From: Sphingomonadaceae bacterium
Lineage (GTDB): Bacteria > Pseudomonadota > Alphaproteobacteria > Sphingomonadales > Sphingomonadaceae
NCBI GenBank assembly: GCA_020850455.1
Contig: JADZEQ010000010.1
Coordinates: 62,001 to 126,000, forward strand
DNA: 64,000 bases
Direction of reading: 5' to 3'
Shown here: one piece after another, positions 35,690-43,309 of the stretch
Layout: every line of letters starts with the position of its first letter
Numbering within the stretch: position 1 is the first letter of the stretch
The notes under the pieces: model-generated
The model's database searches: none
Seen by the model: the letters and a program-made list of their open reading frames with translations, nothing else
What the model was told of the DNA's origin: nothing
Program-made: the position numbers and the translations under genes

Positions 35690-36991
35690 ATGAAAGATAC
35701 GATTTTTGCGCTGTCATCGGGCATGCCACCCGCCGCGCTCGCCCTGGTGCGGATCAGCGGGCCACAAGCAGCATCGGCATTGGCGGCGCTTGGCGGCAAA
35801 TTGCCCGCGCCGCGCCGCGCGACGCTGCGCGACCTATATTGGGATGGGATTTTGCTCGATTCGGCGCTGATCCTCCATTTTCCGGCACCGCATAGCGCGA
35901 CGGGGGAGGATGTGGTCGAACTCCACCTTCATGGTTCGATAGGTGTCGTGCGCGCGGTGGAGCGAGCTTTGGCAGCCATGCCGGGGTTGCGTGCGGCACA
36001 GGCGGGCGAATTCACCCGCCGCGCGCTCGAAAATGGGCGGCTCGACCTGACCGAGGCGGAGGGGTTGAGCGATTTGCTGGCGGCGGAGAGCGAAAACCAG
36101 CGCCGCGCCGCCATGCTGCTCGCCGGGGGGGCATTATCGCGCGCGGTGGGCGAATGGCAGGGGCAATTATTGACGCTTTCGGCGCGGGTGGAGGCGCTGC
36201 TCGATTTCGCCGATGAGGAGGATGTGGGCAGCGACGCCGCTGAAATAGATAATATAAACAAAGATATAGCTGGTCTCGCGACGTCATGGCAGCAATGGCT
36301 GGCGCGTCCGCGCGGCGAAAGATTGCGCGATGGAATATTGGTTGCCATCGCCGGGCCGCCCAATGCCGGGAAATCGACCTTGCTCAATGGCTTGGCGGCG
36401 CGGGATGCGGCCATCGTCTCCCCCATAGCGGGGACGACGCGCGATATTATCGAAGTACCGCTCGCGCTTTGTGGCATCGCCTTTCGCTTTGCCGACACGG
36501 CGGGACTGCACAGCGGCAGCGACGATGCGATTGAGGCAGAGGGGATGGCGCGCGCCCGCACGCTGATCGATCAGGCCGATATTTTGCTGTGGCTGGGTAA
36601 TGCCGCCGATGCGCCCGAACATCGCGCGCGGGCGATTGTTGCGGCCAAGGCCGATGTGCGCGGGAATGATGCGGATTGGCCGGATGCGGCGGGGGCAGCC
36701 GACATCATCCTTTCGGCGCAAACCGGCGATGGGATGGTGGCATTGGTCGATTGGCTGGTGGCGCAAGCGGGCGAAATATTGCCGCGCGCGGGCGAAGTCG
36801 CACTGAATGCCCGCCACCATGCGGCGCTGACCATGGCATTGGACGCTTTGGGTGATGCGCGGCAGGATGACCCTTTGTTGCTCGCCGAGTCGTTGCGCGC
36901 CGCGCGTGTGGCGATTGATGCGATAACCGGACAGGCCGGGACGGAAAATATGCTCGATGCGCTATTTTCCCGCTTTTGCATTGGAAAATAA
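35690..36991 (+). CDS. mnmE: tRNA modification GTPase MnmE
   Basis: A 433-residue GTPase that with MnmG forms the cmnm5 group on U34 of certain tRNAs. It has the N-terminal folate-binding dimerisation domain ([28 protein letters not shown]), the G domain with [14 protein letters not shown] and [23 protein letters not shown], and the C-terminal CIGK with the essential cysteine. It is followed by a parS site and mnmG, the usual order near alphaproteobacterial origins. Confidence 0.96.
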   Translation: MKDTIFALSSGMPPAALALVRISGPQAASALAALGGKLPAPRRATLRDLYWDGILLDSALILHFPAPHSATGEDVVELHLHGSIGVVRAVERALAAMPGLRAAQAGEFTRRALENGRLDLTEAEGLSDLLAAESENQRRAAMLLAGGALSRAVGEWQGQLLTLSARVEALLDFADEEDVGSDAAEIDNINKDIAGLATSWQQWLARPRGERLRDGILVAIAGPPNAGKSTLLNGLAARDAAIVSPIAGTTRDIIEVPLALCGIAFRFADTAGLHSGSDDAIEAEGMARARTLIDQADILLWLGNAADAPEHRARAIVAAKADVRGNDADWPDAAGAADIILSAQTGDGMVALVDWLVAQAGEILPRAGEVALNARHHAALTMALDALGDARQDDPLLLAESLRAARVAIDAITGQAGTENMLDALFSRFCIGK

Positions 36992-37024
36992 GGGGAATTG
37001 TTGGATTTGGCGGCGTGCTGCCGC

Positions 37025-37040
37025 TGTTCCACGTGAAACA
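37025..37040. promoter_or_regulatory. parS: parS centromere site, one mismatch
   Basis: TGTTCCACGTGAAACA differs from the consensus TGTTTCACGTGAAACA at one position. It lies in the gap between mnmE and the mnmG start, about 7 kb from the proposed origin. ParB, encoded 3.5 kb downstream, would load here. Confidence 0.85.
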
Positions 37041-37086
37041 ATCATCCCGTCGGGATAGTCGTTTGGTGGCGCGGCCGCTTTGCGCT

Positions 37087-38985
37087 ATGGGCGCGCCCAT
37101 GCAGGAAGGCGCGCAAGATTTTGACATCATCGTCGTTGGCGGTGGCCATGCGGGCGTGGAAGCGGCGATGGTCGCCGCCCGCGTGGGGCAGCGCGCGCCC
37201 ACGCCGCTGCGCGTTGGTCTGATCAGTTTCGATCCGGCAATGATTGGCGCCATGTCGTGCAATCCGGCGATTGGGGGGCTGGGCAAGGGCCATTTGGTGC
37301 GGGAGGTGGATGCCTTTGACGGGGTGATTGCCCGCGCCGCCGACGCCGGGGCGATTCACCACCGGATGCTCAACGCCAGCAAGGGGGCGGCGGTGCAGGG
37401 GCCACGCGTCCAGGCTGATCGTCGCCTGTTCGGCGCGGCGGTGCGCGCGATGGTGGCGGGGCAGGCCGGATTGCAAGTGGTGGCGGGGGAAGTTGCGGCG
37501 CTCCGCCACGATGGAAATGGTGCAATTTCGGGCGTCTCCCTCGCCGATGGGCGTGAAATCAGCGCCCGCGCGCTAATATTGGCAACGGGCACATTTTTGG
37601 GCGGCCGATTGTTTCGCGGCGAAGAAGTGCGCGAAGGGGGCCGCATCGACGAAGCGGGGGCAACGCGTCTTGCCGCGCAAATGCGCGAAGCGGCGCTGCC
37701 GATGGCGCGGCTCAAGACCGGAACGCCGCCGCGGCTCGACGCGCGCAGCATCGATTGGGCGATGCTCGACGAACAGCCAAGCGATGCACTTGGCTGGACC
37801 ATGTCGGCAGCGAGCGGCGTGCGCGCGAACCCCCAAGTGAGCTGCTTTATCACGCGCACCAATGCGGCAGCGCACGACCATATTCGCGCCAATTTGCACC
37901 GTTCGCCGATGTTTACTGGTGCGATTGGCGCGCGTGGCCCGCGCTATTGCCCCTCCATCGAGGATAAGATTCACCGATTCGCCGACAAGGACGGCCACCA
38001 GATATTTTTGGAGCCAGAGGGGCTCGACACGCATTTCATCTATCCCAACGGGCTTTCAACCTCCCTCCCCGCCGATGTGCAACTCGCGATGTTGCGCGAA
38101 ATGCCCGGATTGGCCGCAGTGGAAATGTTGGTCGCGGGCTATGCCGTCGAATATGACCATATTGACCCGCGCGCGCTCGACTCGGGGCTGATGCTGCGCG
38201 AAATGCCGGGAATTTGGTGTGCCGGGCAGATTAACGGTACGACCGGCTATGAAGAAGCCGCCGCGCAGGGGTTGGTTGCGGGGATCAACGCTGCACGTTG
38301 GTGTGCGGGCGACGCGCCCTTGGTGCTCAGCCGCTGGGATAGCTATTTGGGCGTGATGATCGACGATTTGGTGTTGCAGGGGGTCAGCGAACCCTATCGC
38401 ATGCTCACCGCGCGCGCCGAGCACCGCTTGCGGCTGCGCGCCGACAATGGTGAAGCGCGGCTGAGCGATATTGCCGAAAGTGTCGGGGCATTGGGTGACG
38501 GGCGGCGCGCGGCAGTCGAAAAACGTCAGGCTATGCGCGCCAAAGGCCGCAGAATGCTCGACGCGCCGGTGTCGAGCGCGATGCTGCGGAACGCTGACCT
38601 GCCGCTTCCCGCCGATGGGGTGGTGCGCAGCCTTGGTAATTGGTTGGCGATTGGCGGGGCCGATGCGCTGATCGACCAATTTGCCGATTTTGCCGCGCTG
38701 CCGCCGCAGATCCGCACCGAACTCGTCGAAGATGTGCGCTATGCCCCCTATATTGCGCGGCATGAGAGTGAGTTGCGCGCGCTTGCCGCCAATGAAGCGG
38801 TGCCGCTGGCGCGCGACCTCAATTATGCAGCCATCGGTGGGCTTTCCGCTGAAATGGTCGAACGATTGAGCCGCGCGGCGCCCGAAAACCTCGGCCAAGC
38901 AGCGCGAATCGCCGGTATCACGCCCGCCGCCTTGACCGCCATTTTGGTCCACAGCCGCCAATCGCGCACGAAAAGCGCGGCATGA
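37087..38985 (+). CDS. mnmG: tRNA modification FAD enzyme MnmG (GidA)
   Basis: A 632-residue FAD protein, partner of MnmE. The dinucleotide-binding motif is [20 protein letters not shown], followed by [20 protein letters not shown] and the conserved tail region [20 protein letters not shown] 37087 (or 37099) gives the family's N-terminus; the longer open frame from 36976 would include the parS site and is not family-like. Overlaps rsmG by 4 bases. Confidence 0.95.
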   Translation: MGAPMQEGAQDFDIIVVGGGHAGVEAAMVAARVGQRAPTPLRVGLISFDPAMIGAMSCNPAIGGLGKGHLVREVDAFDGVIARAADAGAIHHRMLNASKGAAVQGPRVQADRRLFGAAVRAMVAGQAGLQVVAGEVAALRHDGNGAISGVSLADGREISARALILATGTFLGGRLFRGEEVREGGRIDEAGATRLAAQMREAALPMARLKTGTPPRLDARSIDWAMLDEQPSDALGWTMSAASGVRANPQVSCFITRTNAAAHDHIRANLHRSPMFTGAIGARGPRYCPSIEDKIHRFADKDGHQIFLEPEGLDTHFIYPNGLSTSLPADVQLAMLREMPGLAAVEMLVAGYAVEYDHIDPRALDSGLMLREMPGIWCAGQINGTTGYEEAAAQGLVAGINAARWCAGDAPLVLSRWDSYLGVMIDDLVLQGVSEPYRMLTARAEHRLRLRADNGEARLSDIAESVGALGDGRRAAVEKRQAMRAKGRRMLDAPVSSAMLRNADLPLPADGVVRSLGNWLAIGGADALIDQFADFAALPPQIRTELVEDVRYAPYIARHESELRALAANEAVPLARDLNYAAIGGLSAEMVERLSRAAPENLGQAARIAGITPAALTAILVHSRQSRTKSAA

Positions 38986-39650
38986 GCGCGATGAACAGCG
39001 AATCGGCGGCGCGCGCATGGATTGCCGGTCTGCCCGATGTTTCACGTGAAACATTTGCATCGCTCGACACCTATATCGGCCTGCTCCGCGCCGAATCGGC
39101 ACGACAAAATCTCGTCGCCGCCTCCACACTCGCCGATGATATATTATGGTGTCGCCATATTCTCGATTCGGCACAATGTTTGGCGCATGCGCCGTCTGCG
39201 GGCCGCTGGGTCGATCTGGGTAGCGGGCCGGGCTTGCCGGGCCTGATCGTTGCGATTCTGGCGCCCCGATTTCATGTGACCTTGGTTGAATCGCGGCGCC
39301 TCAGGGTCGAGTTTTTGCAACATTGCGTTACAGAAATTGGCCTGAATCAAAATGTTAGCGTGATTCAGGCGCGGGTCGAAACGCTGCCCGCCCGCGCTTA
39401 TGACGTTATTTCCGCGCGCGCCTTTGCCCCGCTCGCGCGGCTCATCCCGCTCGCGCGCCACCTTGCTGGCCCCAATAGTCGCTGGATTTTGCCGATGGGG
39501 CAGGGGGCAAAAACGGCCCTTTCCACGCTGCCCGCGCCATGGCAAAGATGTTTTGCGCTGCACACCAGCCTGACCGATGCTGCATCGGGCATTTTGGTGG
39601 GGGAAGGCACGTTCAATGAAGTTAAATCATTGAACAAACGTAATAAATAG
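38982..39650 (+). CDS. rsmG: 16S rRNA (guanine-527-N7) methyltransferase RsmG (GidB)
   Basis: A 222-residue SAM-dependent methyltransferase of the 530 loop of 16S rRNA. The SAM site is [17 protein letters not shown], with [15 protein letters not shown] and [14 protein letters not shown]. Residues 19-24 (DVSRET) are encoded by a perfect parS site, so the same bases serve as codons and as a centromere sequence. It overlaps mnmG by 4 bases and precedes parA by 75 bases. Confidence 0.95.
   Translation: MSAMNSESAARAWIAGLPDVSRETFASLDTYIGLLRAESARQNLVAASTLADDILWCRHILDSAQCLAHAPSAGRWVDLGSGPGLPGLIVAILAPRFHVTLVESRRLRVEFLQHCVTEIGLNQNVSVIQARVETLPARAYDVISARAFAPLARLIPLARHLAGPNSRWILPMGQGAKTALSTLPAPWQRCFALHTSLTDAASGILVGEGTFNEVKSLNKRNK
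39038..39053. promoter_or_regulatory. parS: parS centromere site, perfect, inside rsmG
   Basis: TGTTTCACGTGAAACA, an exact match to the 16-base parS palindrome, within the 5' part of the rsmG coding sequence and about 9 kb from the proposed origin. Confidence 0.93.
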
Positions 39651-39725
39651 AGAATATTCGATATCCAACATCGGCTATGGCTTGGGCCATTTTGCGACAA
39701 ATGGGATGCAAAGATTCAGGGTGCC

Positions 39726-40508
39726 ATGATCAAAATCGCCATTGCCAATCAAAAAGGCGGCGTCGGCAAGACAACGAGCGCCATCAACCTTGCCACCGCA
39801 TTGGCGGCGAGCGGTTGGCGCACCTTGCTGATCGATATGGACCCGCAGGGTAATGCCTCGACCGGTTTGGGCGTTGCCAGCGCCCAGCGCCACACTTCGT
39901 CGTACGATCTTTTGCTCGGCGAAGCGGATGTGATCGCCGCTGCGCAGTCGACACGTATTCCCCGACTGGACCTTGTCCCCGCCACCGTCGATTTATCGGG
40001 GGCAGAGGTTGAAATGGTGGCGCTGCCCGACCGCACCCACCGATTGGCGCAGATTTTGGCCGCCGCGCCCGCCGGGCAATGGGATATCTGCCTGATTGAC
40101 TGCCCACCCTCGCTCGGCCTCCTGACGCTCAACGCGCTGTGCAGCGCCGATTCGCTACTCGTCCCGCTGCAATGCGAATTTTTCGCGCTCGAGGGACTTA
40201 GCCAATTGCTGCAGACGGTCGAGCGGGTGCGCGCGCGTTTCAACCCCGGCCTGTCGATATTGGGCGTCGTCCTCACCATGTTCGACCGGCGCAATCGGCT
40301 GACCGATGCGGTGTCTGCCGATGTGCGCGAATGTTTGGGGCCGATTGTTTTTGACAGCGTCATTCCGCGCAATGTCCGCCTGTCCGAAGCGCCCAGCCAC
40401 GGGCTGCCGGCGCTGGTTTATGACCATAAATGTTCGGGTTCGATTGCCTATATGGCGCTGGCGCGGGAGGTGATTTCGCGCCTGCCCGCCCTGCAAGTGG
40501 CGGCTTGA
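39726..40508 (+). CDS. parA: Chromosome partitioning ATPase ParA
   Basis: A 260-residue deviant Walker ATPase that forms the gradient moving ParB-bound origins apart. It has the signature IAIANQKGGVGKTTSAINLA (KGGVGKT at residues 10-16), LIDMDPQGNASTGLG, and LIDCPPSLGLLTLNAL. ParB follows after one base. With parS sites upstream and mipZ elsewhere in the window, this is the chromosomal partition system. Confidence 0.96.
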   Translation: MIKIAIANQKGGVGKTTSAINLATALAASGWRTLLIDMDPQGNASTGLGVASAQRHTSSYDLLLGEADVIAAAQSTRIPRLDLVPATVDLSGAEVEMVALPDRTHRLAQILAAAPAGQWDICLIDCPPSLGLLTLNALCSADSLLVPLQCEFFALEGLSQLLQTVERVRARFNPGLSILGVVLTMFDRRNRLTDAVSADVRECLGPIVFDSVIPRNVRLSEAPSHGLPALVYDHKCSGSIAYMALAREVISRLPALQVAA

Positions 40509-40509
40509 T

Positions 40510-41499
40510 ATGGCAGACGACAAGGAAAAAGGCGAAGCGAAGGGGCCGGAAAGTGGCCAGATAGCGCCGCTTGGCGGCCTCGTGCGGGCCAAACGGCCGG
40601 GGGGGCTCGGGCGGGGGCTTTCGGCGCTGCTCGGCGATATGGAGGGGGAGGCGCCGCTCGCCGCAACGATCAGCGGCGGCGCCCCGCGTGAGGGGTTGAC
40701 CAATTTGCCCATCGCGCAAATCCACCCCCACCCCGATCAGCCCCGCCGCCACTTTGACGAAGGCGCGCTCACCGAACTTGCCGCCTCCATCCGTACGCGC
40801 GGGCTGGTGCAGCCGATATTGGTGCGCCCCGCGCCCGACGGGCAAGGGTGGCAATTGGTGGCGGGCGAACGGCGCTGGCGCGCGGCGCAGCGCGCCGGCT
40901 TGCATGAAGTGCCGGCGTTGGTGCGTAGCCTCGATGACCGCGAAACCTTTACCATCGCGCTCGTCGAAAATATCCAGCGGAAGGATCTGACCGCGATCGA
41001 AGAAGCGGAGGCCTATGCCCGCCTACGCGACAATCTGGGCCATAATGCCGAGGAAATCGGCCAAATGACCGGCAAATCGCGCAGCCATGTCACCAATATA
41101 TTGCGCCTGCTCGACTTACCCGATGGGGTGCGGGCGATGGTCGCCGATGGCAGCTTGGGCATGGGACATGCCCGTGCGCTGATCGGCCATGCAGATGCGT
41201 TGGGCATCGCGCGTAAAGCCGCTAAGCAGGGCTGGTCGGTGCGCAAGGTGGAGGCTTTGGTCCGGCAGGATGGCACGTCGCGCCGGGCGGCATCGGGCCG
41301 GACAGCTGCCCGCACCAACGGGGGCGATAGCGGCGGGGATGCCGATATTGCGGCGCTCGAATCGCACCTCGCCGCGCTGCTCGGTGTTGCGGTGCGAATC
41401 AACTATAACGCCGACGGCAGCGGGCAATTGACGCTGGATTACGCCAGTCTCGACACGCTCGACATGCTGTGTCAGCGGCTAAGTGGCGGACAATTTTAG
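40510..41499 (+). CDS. parB: Chromosome partitioning protein ParB
   Basis: A 329-residue CTP-dependent clamp that loads at parS. An N-terminal basic region with GGLGRGLSALLGD (the ParA-contacting segment) is followed by the CTPase domain (HPDQPRRHFDEGALTELAAS, VAGERRWRAAQRAG, VENIQRKDLTAIEEA) and the HTH region GQMTGKSRSHVTNILRLLDL. The C-terminal dimerisation domain (AALLGVAVRINYNADGSGQL) completes it. Unlike in Caulobacter, holA does not follow; the locus borders the chaperone-usher genes. Confidence 0.96.
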   Translation: MADDKEKGEAKGPESGQIAPLGGLVRAKRPGGLGRGLSALLGDMEGEAPLAATISGGAPREGLTNLPIAQIHPHPDQPRRHFDEGALTELAASIRTRGLVQPILVRPAPDGQGWQLVAGERRWRAAQRAGLHEVPALVRSLDDRETFTIALVENIQRKDLTAIEEAEAYARLRDNLGHNAEEIGQMTGKSRSHVTNILRLLDLPDGVRAMVADGSLGMGHARALIGHADALGIARKAAKQGWSVRKVEALVRQDGTSRRAASGRTAARTNGGDSGGDADIAALESHLAALLGVAVRINYNADGSGQLTLDYASLDTLDMLCQRLSGGQF

Positions 41500-41555
41500 C
41501 GCAAAATCCGCGCAAAACCGCCATTTTCAAACCTTGTAGCCCTGTTAACCACAAT

Positions 41556-41644
41556 CGATTCCGATTTGGGAAGGCCCCATGCGCCATTTGGCATGTGTGA
41601 TCGGCGGGGGGCCGTCGAACACGACGACCAACCGATTGCGATTT
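41556..41644. repeat. Pair of direct repeats in the pilin gene leader
   Basis: CGATTCCGATTT (41556-41567) and CGATTGCGATTT (41633-41644) differ at one base and flank 65 bases of leader before the DUF4402 gene. The second copy overlaps the region just ahead of its ribosome site. They may bind a regulator; I see no clear sigma-70 promoter. Confidence 0.35.
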
Positions 41645-41661
41645 ACAAGGGACCATATTTT

Positions 41662-42168
41662 ATGACCAAGATGCTTTCGCGTGCCCTCGCTGGCTCGCTC
41701 CTCATCGCCGCTGGCATGACCGCTGGCACCGCTTATGCCGCACCGGTGACTGCCGATGCGACCGCCAGCGCCACGATTTTGGCACCGGTGACCGTTTCCA
41801 ATACCGCTGACCTCGACTTCGGCACGATCGTGTCGGGTGCGTCGGCTGCGACCGTCAACGTGTCGACCGCTGGTACGCGTACCTGCGGCACCGGCCTGAC
41901 CTGCACCGGCACCACGACCGCTGCTGCTTTCTCGATCACGGGGAGCGCGAGCAAGGTTGTGACCGTTTCGGTTCCGGCCAGCGTTTCGCTGTCGAACGGC
42001 ACCGATTCGATGACCGCAACCCTGTCGAGCACCGCTGGTTCGGGCACGCTGACGCTCAGCGCGACCGGCACCGGTTCGCTCAACGTGGGTGGCTTGCTGT
42101 CGGTGGCTGCTGGCCAGGCGGATGGTGCCTATACCGGCACCTTCACGGTCAGCGTTGATTATCAATAA
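41662..42168 (+). CDS. DUF4402 pilin-like secreted protein
   Basis: A 168-residue exported protein, signal peptide cut after GTAYA. The mature protein is Thr/Ser/Ala/Gly-rich and beta-strand-like: ATASATILAPVTVSNTADLD, FGTIVSGAS, two cysteines in TRTCGTGLTCTG, and the end GTFTVSVDYQ. DUF4402 proteins are Ig-like fimbrial-type subunits often found with chaperone-usher genes, and here a chaperone and usher follow. About 13 of roughly 30 alanine codons are GCT, whereas neighbours mostly use GCG/GCC, suggesting strong expression. AAGGGA precedes the ATG. Confidence 0.82.
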   Translation: MTKMLSRALAGSLLIAAGMTAGTAYAAPVTADATASATILAPVTVSNTADLDFGTIVSGASAATVNVSTAGTRTCGTGLTCTGTTTAAAFSITGSASKVVTVSVPASVSLSNGTDSMTATLSSTAGSGTLTLSATGTGSLNVGGLLSVAAGQADGAYTGTFTVSVDYQ

Positions 42169-42242
42169 TCGACACTGATTTGGGGCACATGCGGGGCGGG
42201 TCACCCCCCGACACGCACCCCATGTTCCAGACAATCCACTTG

Positions 42243-42279
42243 GGGGTCGCCGATGATATCGGCGGCCCCTTTGGCTTTT
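42243..42279 (+). terminator. Strong hairpin terminator between pilin and chaperone genes
   Basis: GGGGTCGCCGAT pairs with ATCGGCGGCCCC over 12 positions (one G-U) with a 3-base loop, followed by TTTGGCTTTT. It lies 75 bases after the pilin stop. Partial read-through would give high pilin and low chaperone/usher levels. A second small hairpin (GGGGCG-CATCAC-CGCCCC, 42387-42404) precedes the chaperone ribosome site. Confidence 0.8.
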
Positions 42280-42428
42280 GGCGCAAATTTGTCGAAAATT
42301 GGCGGCTTTGCTGCCCCCGGCGCGCTTATGGTTAGCAAAGTTGCAACCATGTTTCCCCTAGCCATTTCGGGTCAATCCACCCGGAAGGGGCGCATCACCG
42401 CCCCCTCGTGACCAGCGGGAGAATATTC

Positions 42429-43259
42429 ATGATCCAGAAATTGCTGCGACGCGCCGGCGTCGCACTGGCGGCAAGCGGCCTGTTCCTGACTCTGGGAACC
42501 GCCCATGCAGGGGGTGGCGATTTGCTCGTCGCACCGACGCGTGTGGTGCTCGACGGACCGCGTGGGGCCGAAATCGTCCTCAACAATATTGGTGAGGCGA
42601 CCGCAACCTATCGCATCTCGCTCGAAATCAAGCGGATGACGGCTGAAGGTGCGCTCGAAGAAATTGACCCGAACGCGGTCAATGATGCCGAACGGCAGGC
42701 GCTCGCCATGCTGCTCTATAGCCCGCGCCGGGTGACCTTGCCGCCAAACCAGCCGCAAACCATTCGGCTGAGCGTGCGTCCGCCCGCCGGACTGCCCGAC
42801 GGCGAATATCGTGCGCATATGCTGTTTCGCGCGGTGCCGGAATCGCGCTCGATCAGCGCGCCTGCAACCGCGACGAGCGGAGTTTCCATATCGCTCACCC
42901 CGATTTACGGTGTCTCCATCCCCATCATTGTGCGCCAGGGGCGGCTGGAAGCGACCGCCGCAATCGCCAATGCGCGGTTGGAAGCACCGGGCACCGAACG
43001 GCTGTTGCGCTTTGACCTTAGCAAAGTGGGCAATCGTTCGGTCTATGGCGAAGTTATCGTTACACGGCCGGGCGTTGCCGAACCCTTGGTTGCTGCGCGC
43101 GGGGTCGCCATCTACCCCGAAATCAACCAGCGCGTCGTCACCCTGCCGCTCAGCCAGGAACAATATGACGCGCTGCATGGGCCGGTGACCATCCGCTTTG
43201 TCGAAGATCGGGAGGTGGGTAACGCCACGCTCGCGGAATTGAGCACGGTGCTGCGCTGA
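42429..43259 (+). CDS. Periplasmic fimbrial-type chaperone
   Basis: A 276-residue exported protein with signal peptide ending GTAHAGG. The first Ig-like domain has LLVAPTRVVLDGPRGAEIVL and the typical chaperone motif YSPRRVTLPPNQPQTIRLSV, which contains the basic residue cluster that anchors subunit C-termini; YRAHMLFRAVP follows. The second domain runs from about residue 140. It resembles PapD-like chaperones in layout but is longer. It would hold DUF4402 subunits for the adjacent usher. GGGAGA precedes ATG 42429. Confidence 0.82.
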   Translation: MIQKLLRRAGVALAASGLFLTLGTAHAGGGDLLVAPTRVVLDGPRGAEIVLNNIGEATATYRISLEIKRMTAEGALEEIDPNAVNDAERQALAMLLYSPRRVTLPPNQPQTIRLSVRPPAGLPDGEYRAHMLFRAVPESRSISAPATATSGVSISLTPIYGVSIPIIVRQGRLEATAAIANARLEAPGTERLLRFDLSKVGNRSVYGEVIVTRPGVAEPLVAARGVAIYPEINQRVVTLPLSQEQYDALHGPVTIRFVEDREVGNATLAELSTVLR

Positions 43260-43309
43260 TCGGTGCTGCGGGCAGGCATGTGATGCCCGCTCGGCCCGGT
43301 TAGGATGTG

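Noticed and set aside
36976-37086. Longer N-terminus for mnmG from 36976
   Set aside because: It would overlap the mnmE end and the parS site and adds residues not seen before the conserved FAD-binding start.
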